This document shows positions 51,408-60,157 of a DNA stretch of 64,000 bases, one piece after another. The stretch's first letter is position 1. Every line of letters begins with the position of its first letter. Position numbers and translations under genes: made by a program. The stretch comes from Paenibacillus sp. FSL R7-0345 (GTDB taxonomy: Bacteria; Bacillota; Bacilli; Paenibacillales; Paenibacillaceae), in contig NZ_CP152002.1 of the NCBI RefSeq assembly GCF_038595055.1, positions 5,674,001-5,738,000 of the forward strand. Reading direction: 5' to 3'. Under the pieces are notes generated by a model. The model made no database searches. It had not been told where the DNA came from and saw only the letters and a program-made list of their open reading frames with translations.

Positions 51408-53054
51408 TTATTTCGTCGCGTTAATTTTTTGCACATTCTCCTGCCACTTTTCAGTCTTGAACGCAAGCAGCTTATCCAGTCCGGCTTTATCGGCATTCTT
51501 TCTGGCCTTTTCCAGCGCTGACAGCACTTCTTCATCGGATTTCGCCTGCACCATCTGGGCAAAAGCCAGCGTATGAATATCCTGAATATTCTGCGCGATG
51601 ATGCCGGTTTCTGTCTCCGGAACCGGATCGGTATTTACGAATTCCGTAATATCCAGCGCGGTCTTCCAGGTGACTGTCGATTGCGCCACCGTTTCCCACG
51701 ACTTCTGGTTGGCGGAGAGCGAAGCCTCAAGGCTCATTTTGGCCGTATCGATAAAGGTTGTGTTGCCCGCCCAGTTGAAGTCCTCGAATTTGCGCATCGT
51801 TTCCGTACGCTCGTTGGCCGGCGTTGTCTTGTATTTCTCATTTGGAACCGGCGCCCCGTCCGCATCCTCTTCATCCCAGTACAGGCCTTTCGGACCGAAG
51901 AACAGCACCTTCTGCCCCTCCGGACCCGTGATCCAGTCAAAATAAGCGAAGATCGCCTCCGGATCCTTGGCTTTGGTCGTAATGACGTTTACGTTCCAGC
52001 CCAGCGTCTCAAATCCGCTGACAAACACCTTGTTTTTGTCCAGTCCCGCTTTGTGCACCGGCCAGATGATCTCATATCCGCTATCCGGATTGCCTGCTGT
52101 CAGTGCCCGGTGACCTTCGGCCCCGTACGTTGTGATATTGGATTCGACCATAACCGCTACACGCCCGGTATTTACCTTTTCTTTAACCGCATCCTGGGTC
52201 TGCTGCAGCGCATCCTGGGTGATCAGCCGTTCCCGGAACAGCTTGTTGATGTACAGCATCATCTCCTCGAACGCAGGATCATCATAGACCGGGAGCAGCT
52301 TGTCACCTTCCGGGTAGCCCATGAGCGAAATGAATTTGCTGGTGGCATTTTCCCGGAAACCTCCGTACATGATCTCCAGGCCAGCCCCCTTCTCACCGAC
52401 CTCGAGCGGCACTACATCCGGATACTTGTCTCGTACCTGGAGCAAATATTGATACAGATCGTCGAAGGTTTCCAGCTTCGGTTTGCCGAGCGCATTGTAT
52501 ATATCCTTATTAACCATCCAGCCGCCGTTGCCGAATTGCCCTGAGGTGTACCAGTTCGGGATCTGATAGATCTTGCCGTCTTCCGAGCGGAGCAGGTTCA
52601 GGGTGGATTCTTTTACATATTTCTTGAAATTCGGATACTTCTCATAGTAATCGTCCAGCGCAACGAGTCTTCCCGCCTGCACCAGCCGTTCCACTGTGGA
52701 TCCCCTGTCGGTGAAAATAACATCCGGCAAATCGCCGCTGACGATCATAGTGTTAAGCTTTTCGGCGGAGGCTCCCCCCGATTGCACCGGTTCAACGGTA
52801 ACCTTCCGGTTCTCCTGAATCCAGCGGGTCGCCTCATTCTCCGCCCAGGGCGCTGTCGTCAGCCAGTCATAGTTGCCATAGAAGCTGAAGGTTACAGGTT
52901 TAATTCCGCTGCCGTCCTCCGCCACAGTTCCGGTATTCGAGGGCTCCCCGTTTGTATTTTGTGAAGATCCGGAATTTCCGCCTCCGCTGCAGGCCGTGAG
53001 CAGCAGCAGCAGGGAGAGCGACAGAAACGATACCCCTTTCAAGACATTGCGCAT
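51408..53054 (-). CDS. ABC transporter substrate-binding lipoprotein (LplA-like)
   Basis: A 548-residue family-1 extracellular solute-binding protein with lipobox LLTAC, much like LplA/YtcQ. The fold is shown by VTFSFYGNYDWLTTAPW, DLPDVIFTDRGSTVERLVQAGRLVALDDY and GFETLGWNVNVITTKAKDPEAIFAYFDW. The large size is typical for the Lpl type that binds complex oligosaccharides. It follows its two permeases in the operon. No ATPase gene is present, as usual for this class, which shares a housekeeping MsmX-type ATPase. Confidence 0.92.
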   Translation of the reverse strand: MRNVLKGVSFLSLSLLLLLTACSGGGNSGSSQNTNGEPSNTGTVAEDGSGIKPVTFSFYGNYDWLTTAPWAENEATRWIQENRKVTVEPVQSGGASAEKLNTMIVSGDLPDVIFTDRGSTVERLVQAGRLVALDDYYEKYPNFKKYVKESTLNLLRSEDGKIYQIPNWYTSGQFGNGGWMVNKDIYNALGKPKLETFDDLYQYLLQVRDKYPDVVPLEVGEKGAGLEIMYGGFRENATSKFISLMGYPEGDKLLPVYDDPAFEEMMLYINKLFRERLITQDALQQTQDAVKEKVNTGRVAVMVESNITTYGAEGHRALTAGNPDSGYEIIWPVHKAGLDKNKVFVSGFETLGWNVNVITTKAKDPEAIFAYFDWITGPEGQKVLFFGPKGLYWDEEDADGAPVPNEKYKTTPANERTETMRKFEDFNWAGNTTFIDTAKMSLEASLSANQKSWETVAQSTVTWKTALDITEFVNTDPVPETETGIIAQNIQDIHTLAFAQMVQAKSDEEVLSALEKARKNADKAGLDKLLAFKTEKWQENVQKINATK

Positions 53055-53088
53055 TGCGTTCCCTTCTTCCTACATAAGATGGAGACTG

Positions 53089-53979
53089 CTATTCTTTCAA
53101 TGAACCAATCAGCACACCTTTAACGAAATATTTCTGGAGAAAAGGATACGTTAAAATAATCGGAATCGTAGCAATCATCATCGTCGCCATCGTCAGCGAT
53201 TTCGTGGTAATCGTCCGGTTCCGGTTCATATGATCCAGGGCAATGGCATTCGAGGACCCGATTTCGGTCATAATGTTGGAGTTCATAATTTGCCGCAGCA
53301 GGGTCTGTATCGGCAGCAGATCATCCTTGGTAATGTAGATCGCCCCCGTAAACCAGTCGTTCCAGTAACCCACCGCCGTAAATAAAGCAATCGTGGCAAG
53401 CACCGGACCCGAGACCGGAATGACAATCCGGAAAAAGATGCCGTAGTTGCTGCAGCCGTCCATTTTTGCCGATTCCTCCAGCCCGTCAGGCAGCGCAGCG
53501 AAAAAGGTGCGGATGACAATCATGTTATAGACGCTGATGATGCCCGGGATAACCAGGACCCAGAAGGTGTCGAGCATCCCCAGAGAGCGGATCAGCATAT
53601 AGGAGGGAATCAGCCCTCCGCTAAAAAACATCGTAATCATAAAAAACACCATATATTGCTTGCGGAACAGCAGTGTCTTTTTGGACATGCCGTAGGCTAA
53701 CAGTGCCGTGAAGAAAACGGATAATGCCGTGCCGCTCAAGGTTCGCAGAATCGTAATCATGAATGAATTCAGCAGCCGGTGATCCTGAAACACAATATAA
53801 TAGTTCTCCAGCGTATACGCTCTCGGCCACAGGGTTATGCCGCCGAGTGCCGTATCGCTTCCCTGATTAAAAGAGATGACCAGCGCATTCCAGAACGGGT
53901 AGAGCATGATCACCGACATCAGTGCCAAGAGGAGATAAATACTCCGCTGCATCATTTTGTCGCCCAGGCTTAGCCTCAT
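53089..53979 (-). CDS. Carbohydrate ABC transporter permease (LplC-like)
   Basis: A 296-residue permease with six helices and the EAA motif LEESAKMDGCSNYGIFFRIVIPVSGP. It opens with LGDKMMQRSIYLLLALMSVIMLYPFWNALVISFN, characteristic of the LplC group. It works with the LplB-like permease encoded upstream. Confidence 0.93.
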   Translation of the reverse strand: MRLSLGDKMMQRSIYLLLALMSVIMLYPFWNALVISFNQGSDTALGGITLWPRAYTLENYYIVFQDHRLLNSFMITILRTLSGTALSVFFTALLAYGMSKKTLLFRKQYMVFFMITMFFSGGLIPSYMLIRSLGMLDTFWVLVIPGIISVYNMIVIRTFFAALPDGLEESAKMDGCSNYGIFFRIVIPVSGPVLATIALFTAVGYWNDWFTGAIYITKDDLLPIQTLLRQIMNSNIMTEIGSSNAIALDHMNRNRTITTKSLTMATMMIATIPIILTYPFLQKYFVKGVLIGSLKE

Positions 53980-54006
53980 TGTTCGCCCCTCCTATAGGTT
54001 ACAGGT

Positions 54007-54933
54007 CTACCAGAGACTGACGTCGGCCTTGCGGGCGATTTTGTTGGCTGTTACCAGCAGAATTACACTGATTACCGCTTTGAACAGCCCTACCGCTGTC
54101 GCATAAGAGAATCTGGCATTAAGTATTCCAACACGGTACACATAGGTGTCGATAACATCGGAGTAAGGCCGCAGGATTGGATTGGTTGCCAGCAGCAAAA
54201 TGTCTTCAAAGCCCGCACTGAGCAGATTGCCGATGGCCAGAATCATAAAGATGATAATGACAGGAGAAATACTGGGGAGTGTTATAGAAAAGATTTGCTT
54301 AAACCGGCTTGCGCCGTCGATCGAAGCGGCCTCATACATAGCGGGGTCAACACCGGCGATTGCAGCCAGGTAGACGATGCTCCCGAATCCAATCTCCTTC
54401 CACACATTGACGCTCACCAGAATGGACCAGAAGTACTCCGGTACTGCCAAAAAGTTCACCGGCTCCTGTATCAGGTTCAGCCGTTCCAGCAAAAAGTTCA
54501 CCGTTCCGTTGTCCACAGACAGCAGCGAGAACACAAAGCCGGAGACAATGACCCAGGACAGGAAATAAGGCAGATAGCTGACGGTCTGGACAAAGCGTTT
54601 AAAGCCCATATTCCCGACTTCGTTCAGCATCAGGGCAAGCAGGATCGGAGCCGGAAAGGTGATAATAAGCTTGAGCAGGCTGATGACAATCGTATTGCGC
54701 ATCACATTCCAGAACTCGGGCGCTTCGAAGAACATTCTAAAATGCATTAACCCGGCCCACGGGCTTTCCAGAATACCGTTAAAAATATCGTACTGCTGAA
54801 ACGCCATTACCACGCCGTACATCGGGATATAACTGAATATGGCAACAAAAATAATTCCCGGCCAAACCATGGACTGCAAATCCAGCTGATTGGTCCATTT
54901 CTTCCATAAACCTGGTTTAACGGCCGCCTTCAT
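54007..54933 (-). CDS. Carbohydrate ABC transporter permease (LplB-like)
   Basis: A 308-residue permease with six helices and EAA motif MYEAASIDGASRFKQIFSITLPSISP. ATG 54933 lies 9 bases after GAGGAGGAG; the in-frame ATG 54957 abuts the GH4 stop. Pairs with the LplC-like protein. Confidence 0.93.
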   Translation of the reverse strand: MKAAVKPGLWKKWTNQLDLQSMVWPGIIFVAIFSYIPMYGVVMAFQQYDIFNGILESPWAGLMHFRMFFEAPEFWNVMRNTIVISLLKLIITFPAPILLALMLNEVGNMGFKRFVQTVSYLPYFLSWVIVSGFVFSLLSVDNGTVNFLLERLNLIQEPVNFLAVPEYFWSILVSVNVWKEIGFGSIVYLAAIAGVDPAMYEAASIDGASRFKQIFSITLPSISPVIIIFMILAIGNLLSAGFEDILLLATNPILRPYSDVIDTYVYRVGILNARFSYATAVGLFKAVISVILLVTANKIARKADVSLW

Positions 54934-54957
54934 CCGCTTCTCCTCCTCTGGCGCCAA

Positions 54958-56262
54958 CTAGTTAAATAACGGCAGGTACGTTTTATTCTTCTCCAGCATT
55001 TCGTCCAGCAGCTGCTCCGCCACAGTGACCGAAGGCACCAGCGGATGATGGACCAATGCCTGCAGGGCAATATCGCGGTCTCCGTGTACGGCAGCCTCGA
55101 TGGTCAGGCTCTCGTACTGCTTGACTGCGGCCAGCAGACCTCCGACGGACTGGGGAATCTTGCGCAGCGGAACCGGCAGCGGACCTTGCTTGGTCACTAT
55201 ACAGTTGACCTCAATCGAGGCATCGTCCGGCAGGAAGCTGATAATGCCGTTATTGCGCACATTCAGCGTCTGGATATCGCGGGCATCATTATAAATCGAC
55301 CGCATCAGCAGGACTGCCGCCTCCGAGTAATAGGCCCCGCCGCGCTGCTCCAGCTGCTTCGGCTTCTCCTGCAGCTCTTCGTTCCGGTACAGCTCGAACA
55401 GCTCCTCTTCGACCCTCTTCACCACCTCGGCGCGCGAGCCGGTTGTGGCTGCCGTTTCCTTTTGCTCTGCCAGCATGGCGTCCGTCATATAGAAATAGCT
55501 CAGATAATAGGAGGGAATAGCCTTAAGCCCGTTCAGGAACCGGTGGTCCCAGGAATCAAACGGCACATTGCTTGCCTTATAGCTCTGGGGATAATCTATC
55601 AGCTCCTGCAGCTTGCTCTCTCCGTTCACCACAACATCGGATACCCAGTGCAGATGATTGATGCCGACAAATTCGGAGTAGATTTTCTCGGCCGGCAGGC
55701 CGAAGAAGCCGGAGAGCCATTTTTGAAAACCGATCGGCGAATTGCACAGGCCCACACTCTTAACCGACGAGTACTTGTGAACCGCCTCGGTGACCATGCC
55801 TGCAGGATTCGTAAAATTCAGCAGCCAGGCATCCGGTGCAAGCTCCTCAATATCCCTGCAGATATCCAGAATGACCGGGATCGTCCGCAAGCCCTTCATC
55901 ATTCCTCCCGGGCCGGTCGTTTCCTGGCCGATGACATTGTACCGAAGCGGAATAAGCTCATCCCATTTGCGTGCTTCCAGCATGCCCACCCGGATTTGCG
56001 TGCAGACAAAATCCGCTCCGGCGACGGCCTCTCTGCGGTTAAGTGTTTCCACTACGGTAATAGGCAGCCCGGCCTTGGCAACCATACGCTTGCTCAGCTC
56101 CGCAATCGTATGCAGCTTCTCTTTCCCTTCCTCAATATCTACAAGCCATACTTCACCAACGGGCAGCTCATGGTGATGCATGATGATGCCTTCCATAAGC
56201 TCGGGCGTATACGATGATCCCGCTCCGATAACAACCAGCTTCAATGCCTCTTTCATGATCAT
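54958..56262 (-). CDS. GH4 6-phospho-beta-glycosidase (ChbF/LicH-like)
   Basis: A 434-residue NAD+- and metal-dependent GH4 hydrolase. Rossmann start LKLVVIGAGSSYTPELMEGI, metal-site CNSPIGFQ and GINHLHW, and GQETTGPGGMMKGLRTIP are all intact. The CNxPxx and GINH motifs assign it to the 6-phospho-beta-glucosidase branch, which includes E. coli ChbF acting on phosphorylated chitobiose. It overlaps the kinase gene as ATGA. No PTS is in the operon, so the phosphate would have to come from the neighbouring kinase. Confidence 0.92.
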   Translation of the reverse strand: MIMKEALKLVVIGAGSSYTPELMEGIIMHHHELPVGEVWLVDIEEGKEKLHTIAELSKRMVAKAGLPITVVETLNRREAVAGADFVCTQIRVGMLEARKWDELIPLRYNVIGQETTGPGGMMKGLRTIPVILDICRDIEELAPDAWLLNFTNPAGMVTEAVHKYSSVKSVGLCNSPIGFQKWLSGFFGLPAEKIYSEFVGINHLHWVSDVVVNGESKLQELIDYPQSYKASNVPFDSWDHRFLNGLKAIPSYYLSYFYMTDAMLAEQKETAATTGSRAEVVKRVEEELFELYRNEELQEKPKQLEQRGGAYYSEAAVLLMRSIYNDARDIQTLNVRNNGIISFLPDDASIEVNCIVTKQGPLPVPLRKIPQSVGGLLAAVKQYESLTIEAAVHGDRDIALQALVHHPLVPSVTVAEQLLDEMLEKNKTYLPLFN

Positions 56263-57242
56263 AGCCCCTCTTCACCCTGTGATAGACGATCAAGAACCTC
56301 CTGATACACATTCATACCGCTGCTTTCCATTGCCAGAACGACCGATCCTACAACCGGCTCCCGGGTTAAAGCCCTTAAAGTGCCATTTGGAGCCAGTGGT
56401 TTCACTCTCTGCTCTATGGCCCGCCGGATGATGCCGGAGCGGTCCCCTTTGGACAGCAGGCTGCCTGCAAGGACAATGTCAAAGCTGTCCTGCTCCATAG
56501 ATAATTTCCGGATTGTTGCAGCAGCGGCTAATCCCAGCTCATCCCCTTGCCTGGCCAGCAGCCCGGCGGCCACCTGGTCTCCTTCATCTGCCGCCTGAAA
56601 CAGCAGCTCGGCTATACGGGGAGGCAGCTCCCTGTAATGATCCAGATAATCCTCTCTCATCTCTGAAACAGTGGTATAACCCAGTAAATGAATCAGACGT
56701 TCACTTAAAACCGTCTTGTCGCCTCTTCCATCATCTGCACGCAGAACGCTGCGGAACACCTCAACACTTAAATCATAGCCGCCGCCAAAATCACCGAACC
56801 GGTAGCCGAACCCGCCGCACTGGTATTCAGCTCCTTGCGGATTTTTCCCGGCGCAGTTCACACCGGAGCCGCAGATCAGCACGACTCCATAGCTCTTGTC
56901 TGTCCCGGAGCGCAGCGCATTCCAGGTATCGCAGGAAATCCCGGTCCGCGGATGGCCGAAGCGGCTGATCATCGGCCGCAAAATCTGAAAGTCCGTCTCC
57001 CGGTCCGCCCCTGCCAGACCGAACCAGGAGTACTCCAGCTGGTCCTTGGTCAGCCCCGATGCCTTAAGCGCTTCCGAGACGGCCTGCTGCAGACTGCTCT
57101 CTGCCTGCTCCCGGTTTTTCTGATGATTTCCGTTCCCTCCCCGGCCTGTGCCAATGACTGCACCCTGTTCATTGGCAATCATGGCGTACGTTTTACTGCC
57201 TCCTGCATCTACTCCCAAGTAATACTTCACAGATCCGTTCAC
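56259..57242 (-). CDS. BadF/BcrA-family ATPase, probable N-acetylglucosamine (amino sugar) kinase
   Basis: A 327-residue member of the BadF/BadG/BcrA/BcrD family resembling NAGK/MurK kinases. Phosphate 1 motif YLGVDAGGSKTYAMI, an acidic SCDTWNALRSG, the adenosine loop ICGSGVNCAGKNPQG and FGYRFGDFGGGYDLS are present. It most likely phosphorylates GlcNAc or GlcNAc-containing sugars. It lies 9 bases after the LacI gene and overlaps the GH4 gene. Confidence 0.88.
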   Translation of the reverse strand: MNGSVKYYLGVDAGGSKTYAMIANEQGAVIGTGRGGNGNHQKNREQAESSLQQAVSEALKASGLTKDQLEYSWFGLAGADRETDFQILRPMISRFGHPRTGISCDTWNALRSGTDKSYGVVLICGSGVNCAGKNPQGAEYQCGGFGYRFGDFGGGYDLSVEVFRSVLRADDGRGDKTVLSERLIHLLGYTTVSEMREDYLDHYRELPPRIAELLFQAADEGDQVAAGLLARQGDELGLAAAATIRKLSMEQDSFDIVLAGSLLSKGDRSGIIRRAIEQRVKPLAPNGTLRALTREPVVGSVVLAMESSGMNVYQEVLDRLSQGEEGL

Positions 57243-57251
57243 TCCTACTGT

Positions 57252-58241
57252 TCAGGTTAATCTTACAGATGCAGTCGATTCCCGCACGAGAAGCTGAGGA
57301 GCAAGCTTGGTGACAGCGGGCGGCATCGCCTCTTCATTGATCCGTTTCATCAGCAGATCAACGCCGATGCTGCCCATTTGCGCTTCAGGCTGCCTGACCG
57401 TCGTCAGCCGCGGATAGAATTCACCTACGATCTGCTGATCATCAAAGCCGACCACCGAGATATCATGGGGAACGCGGATGCCCTCTTCCCGCAGCGCCTG
57501 CACCAGTCCCAGGGCAATAAAGTCATCCCCGCAAAAGAATGCCGTCGGCAGCTTATCCTCACGCATCCACCGCTTGGCTACCTCATAGCCTCCGCTGACC
57601 GTAAATCCGCAGGAATCTGTGCCGAAGGGCGCCAGCCCTGCTTCATCCAGCGCCTGGATAAAGCCCCGTTTGCGCTCCGCTACGCTCAGGAACACTGAAG
57701 GGCCGCCGATATAAGCAATCTGGGTGTGTCCAAGGCCAATCAGGTGCCGGGTAGCCTCATATCCTCCCAGAAAGTTGTCGACGACGACGCTGGGAACATC
57801 CTCATGCTGGAACTGGTTATCCAGCAGGACAAACGGAATGTTCTTCCGCTTCAGCTCTTCTACGTATTCCTTCTCCTCAAGCGGGGACAGCAGGATGATT
57901 CCGTCGACGCGGTCCTTCTGAAACAGAAAGTTTACGCCTTCCTCCTCATTTCCGGCAATGGACAGGGCCAGAAAATAACCCTGCTCTGCCAGCTTCCGGT
58001 TCACCACGCGAATCACCCGGTCATAGAAAGAGTCGTTAAAGTTGGTAATCGACATCCCGATGACCCCTGTCTTGCCGCGTACGAGACTCCGCGCCGCCGA
58101 ATTGGGCGAATAATTCAATTCCTCCATGGCATTTAGCACTCTCTGCCTGTTGCTCTCACGTACAGATGGTGAGTTGTTAAGCACTCTGGATACGGTTACT
58201 ACAGAGAGCCCCGACTTTTTGGCTACATCATGAATATTCAT
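57252..58241 (-). CDS. LacI-family transcriptional regulator of the GlcNAc-glycan operon
   Basis: A 329-residue LacI/GalR regulator: helix-turn-helix NIHDVAKKSGLSVVTVSRVLNN, hinge helix SPNSAARSLVRGKTG, and a periplasmic-binding-like effector domain (VDGIILLSPLEEKEY, VGFDDQQIVGEFYPRLTTVRQP). First gene of the eight-gene operon, preceded by two matching operators, so it probably represses itself and the operon until an imported sugar or its phosphate binds. Confidence 0.94.
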   Translation of the reverse strand: MNIHDVAKKSGLSVVTVSRVLNNSPSVRESNRQRVLNAMEELNYSPNSAARSLVRGKTGVIGMSITNFNDSFYDRVIRVVNRKLAEQGYFLALSIAGNEEEGVNFLFQKDRVDGIILLSPLEEKEYVEELKRKNIPFVLLDNQFQHEDVPSVVVDNFLGGYEATRHLIGLGHTQIAYIGGPSVFLSVAERKRGFIQALDEAGLAPFGTDSCGFTVSGGYEVAKRWMREDKLPTAFFCGDDFIALGLVQALREEGIRVPHDISVVGFDDQQIVGEFYPRLTTVRQPEAQMGSIGVDLLMKRINEEAMPPAVTKLAPQLLVRESTASVRLT

Positions 58242-58266
58242 CTAAGCTTCCATGCCTCCTGATCCA

Positions 58267-58288
58267 AAAGTTTAAACGTTTTAACTTT
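58267..58288. promoter_or_regulatory. LacI-type operator 1 (proximal)
   Basis: A 22-bp near-palindrome with halves AAAGTTTAAAC and GTTTTAACTTT and a central CG, 26 bases before the lacI start. Only one symmetric base pair deviates. Confidence 0.8.
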
Positions 58289-58397
58289 TAGGGTAAAAAA
58301 TGAGATTGATAAGTTTAGCTATAACTATACACCAACTAAAAAACCGTACATCACATGTGAGTCTCTCACTTTTTTAACAAGTATTAAAACCCTCACT

Positions 58398-58419
58398 AAA
58401 GTTAAAAGGTTTTTACTTT
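58398..58419. promoter_or_regulatory. LacI-type operator 2 (distal)
   Basis: Halves AAAGTTAAAAG and GTTTTTACTTT match operator 1 at most positions. The centres are 131 bp apart, a spacing that would allow looping over the promoter. Most of 58242-58466 holds only this control region. Confidence 0.75.
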
Positions 58420-58466
58420 GAGATGATTTTACCTCCATTCCCAAACTTCGTCAATCCATAAATTGC

Positions 58467-58495
58467 AAAAAAGCCTTCCATCCTCCTGACGGAAG
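58467..58495 (-). terminator. Terminator after the broken retropepsin-like gene
   Basis: Minus-strand CTTCC and GGAAG stem followed by TTTTTT; modest strength. Confidence 0.55.
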
Positions 58496-58551
58496 AGTGG
58501 AGGTTTGTAAGCGTTACCTATTGCGTGGTAGATAGAATCTTTAAGCGGGGC

Positions 58552-58802
58552 CTAATTTACAGGACCAGTTGAATATAATTTGAATTCGTTCATGTCAACG
58601 ACGAATCCATATGTTTTCAAAATATCCAGACCGAGCAAGCCTTTATGGGTCTTGGGGAGAATTCCGACATCAACTTCAATATGTTGAAAATCGTATGAGA
58701 CGAACCCGTATCTATAATGATATCTGTTATTGTCAGGCTTTTCCCGCGATAGCAGAGCGTTATTGAAGCAGTCAGGAGTTGCCCATCATAGGTTAAGTTC
58801 AT
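58552..58802 (-). pseudogene. Retropepsin-like aspartic protease remnant with internal deletion
   Basis: The first part reads MNLTYDGQLLTASITLCYRG and IIIDTGSSHTIF, with the catalytic DTGS motif. Immediately after, in a different frame, comes HIEVDVGILPKTHKGLLGLDILKTYGFVVDMNEF to a TAG at 58552. Intact bacterial relatives have several dozen residues between these parts, so an out-of-frame internal deletion is inferred. The ends look original. Confidence 0.82.
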
Positions 58803-58946
58803 GAGTTACGTCTCACTCTCATGAGAGGGTCTCTACGTAGATGAATAATGCATTCCTCATTGGAGGTATGTATCATAAATATTTTATCACTCTTTATCCG
58901 TTGCTGCACTTACTCCGAAAGTTTGATTCAACGAAATTCAGCCTCC

Positions 58947-59924
58947 CTACACCGTCCCCCGCTCAATAATCTCATAATCCAGCTTACGGTATACAGGCTG
59001 CCGGCTACCTGTACGGATCTGTTCGTGAATAATGCGGAAGGCGGCGGCGCCCATGTCGTAGAGATGGTTGTCGATGGTCGTAATGTCCAGTAGCCGGCCG
59101 ATCGGCTGGTTGTCAAAGCCCATAACAGCAACATCCTCCGGGATACGCAGGCCATGCTTACGCGCCTCGATAATCAGGCCTGCCGCAACATGGTCGCCGG
59201 TCACAATGAACACCTCCGGCCGTTCCGCCATCTGAAGCAGCGAACGGGCAACTGCCGCCCCGTCCTCCTCCTGCATGCAGTCAAACACCATCCATTCCTG
59301 CCGGAAGGGCAGTCCGTGTTCAGCAAGAAAAGCATGAAAAGCCGTCTGCCGGATCGAGGCGCTGCTGCCGTTCTGCCGGCCCTCGCAGTAGCCGATTTTG
59401 CGGTAGCCTTTATCTTTTAAGTACTCCAGCCCATGCCGGAAAGCCGCATAATGCTCAATATACACAGAGGAAAAACGCCGCTCCCCGCTGTCCTGGCAGC
59501 TTACAACCGGCCCGTACTCCGTATACTCCTCAATGACCTCCGGCTGCAGTGCCGTCGACACAACGACCACACCGTCAATCTCTTTATTGCGCAGCATCTC
59601 CAGCACTTTCAGTTCTTCATCCGGGTCATAGTTGCTCTGGCAGAGAATCAGCCGGTACTGCGCCAGCAGCGCCTCATGGGCCAGCCCGTCCATCACCACC
59701 GAGAAATAGAACAGATTAATATACGGCAAAATCACCGCAACCGTCCCCGTCCGCCCGGTACTCAGATGCACCGCATTCATATTCCGCGCATAGTTCAGGT
59801 GCTCTATTGTCTGGAGCACAGCGGCCCTCTTCGTCTCACTCACATAAGGATGATTATTCAGCACCCGCGATACAGTCGTAACGGAAACACCGGCGATGCG
59901 GGCGATTTCTTTGATATTAGCCAT
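58947..59924 (-). CDS. LacI-family transcriptional regulator
   Basis: A 325-residue LacI/GalR protein: NIKEIARIAGVSVTTVSRVLNNHPYVSE helix-turn-helix, NAVHLSTGRTGTVAV hinge, effector domain with VAVMGFDNQPIGRLLDITTID. No sugar genes adjoin it, so its target is unknown. Its helix-turn-helix recognition residues (VTTVSRV) are the common type that binds CG-centred palindromes, and the site TGTAAGCGTTACA near the GH5 gene could be a target (speculation). Confidence 0.9.
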   Translation of the reverse strand: MANIKEIARIAGVSVTTVSRVLNNHPYVSETKRAAVLQTIEHLNYARNMNAVHLSTGRTGTVAVILPYINLFYFSVVMDGLAHEALLAQYRLILCQSNYDPDEELKVLEMLRNKEIDGVVVVSTALQPEVIEEYTEYGPVVSCQDSGERRFSSVYIEHYAAFRHGLEYLKDKGYRKIGYCEGRQNGSSASIRQTAFHAFLAEHGLPFRQEWMVFDCMQEEDGAAVARSLLQMAERPEVFIVTGDHVAAGLIIEARKHGLRIPEDVAVMGFDNQPIGRLLDITTIDNHLYDMGAAAFRIIHEQIRTGSRQPVYRKLDYEIIERGTV

Positions 59925-60008
59925 TCGACCAGCTTCCTCCTGACATTAGGCATATACTGGTTTTATTTTACCACACCGCCTCCTTAAATTTTCCCCCGAT
60001 AAAAAAGC

Positions 60009-60037
60009 TTGCTATGGAACGCATTTCATACTTTAGA
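60009..60037 (+). promoter_or_regulatory. Candidate promoter of a small RNA
   Basis: TTGCTA (60009-60014), 17 bases, TTTAGA (60032-60037), pointing away from the lacI gene toward a structured, terminator-ended stretch with no plus-strand gene. Confidence 0.4.
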
Positions 60038-60043
60038 CTGGAT

Positions 60044-60134
60044 GTGTAACAGCTTACCGGATTAAACCGGCGTTACCGAAAGGGCGTGACGGACCGGTTA
60101 AGTTATCCTTTCCGCCGAATGAGGCGGTTTTTTT
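60044..60134 (+). ncRNA. Candidate small structured RNA
   Basis: About 90 bases: AACCGG-CGTTAC (60065-60076) pairs with GTGACG (60086-60091) and CCGGTT (60094-60099), leaving a two-base bulge. It is followed by a terminator CCGCC/GGCGG (60112-60127) and seven T. No plus-strand reading frame follows. It does not match a riboswitch I know. Confidence 0.5.
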
Positions 60135-60157
60135 ATTACAGGGCTTTTTGCAGGCAG

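Noticed and set aside
58617..58802. A complete 61-residue protein
   Set aside because: Its end is frameshifted relative to the conserved GLLGLDIL segment that follows, so it is recorded as part of a pseudogene.
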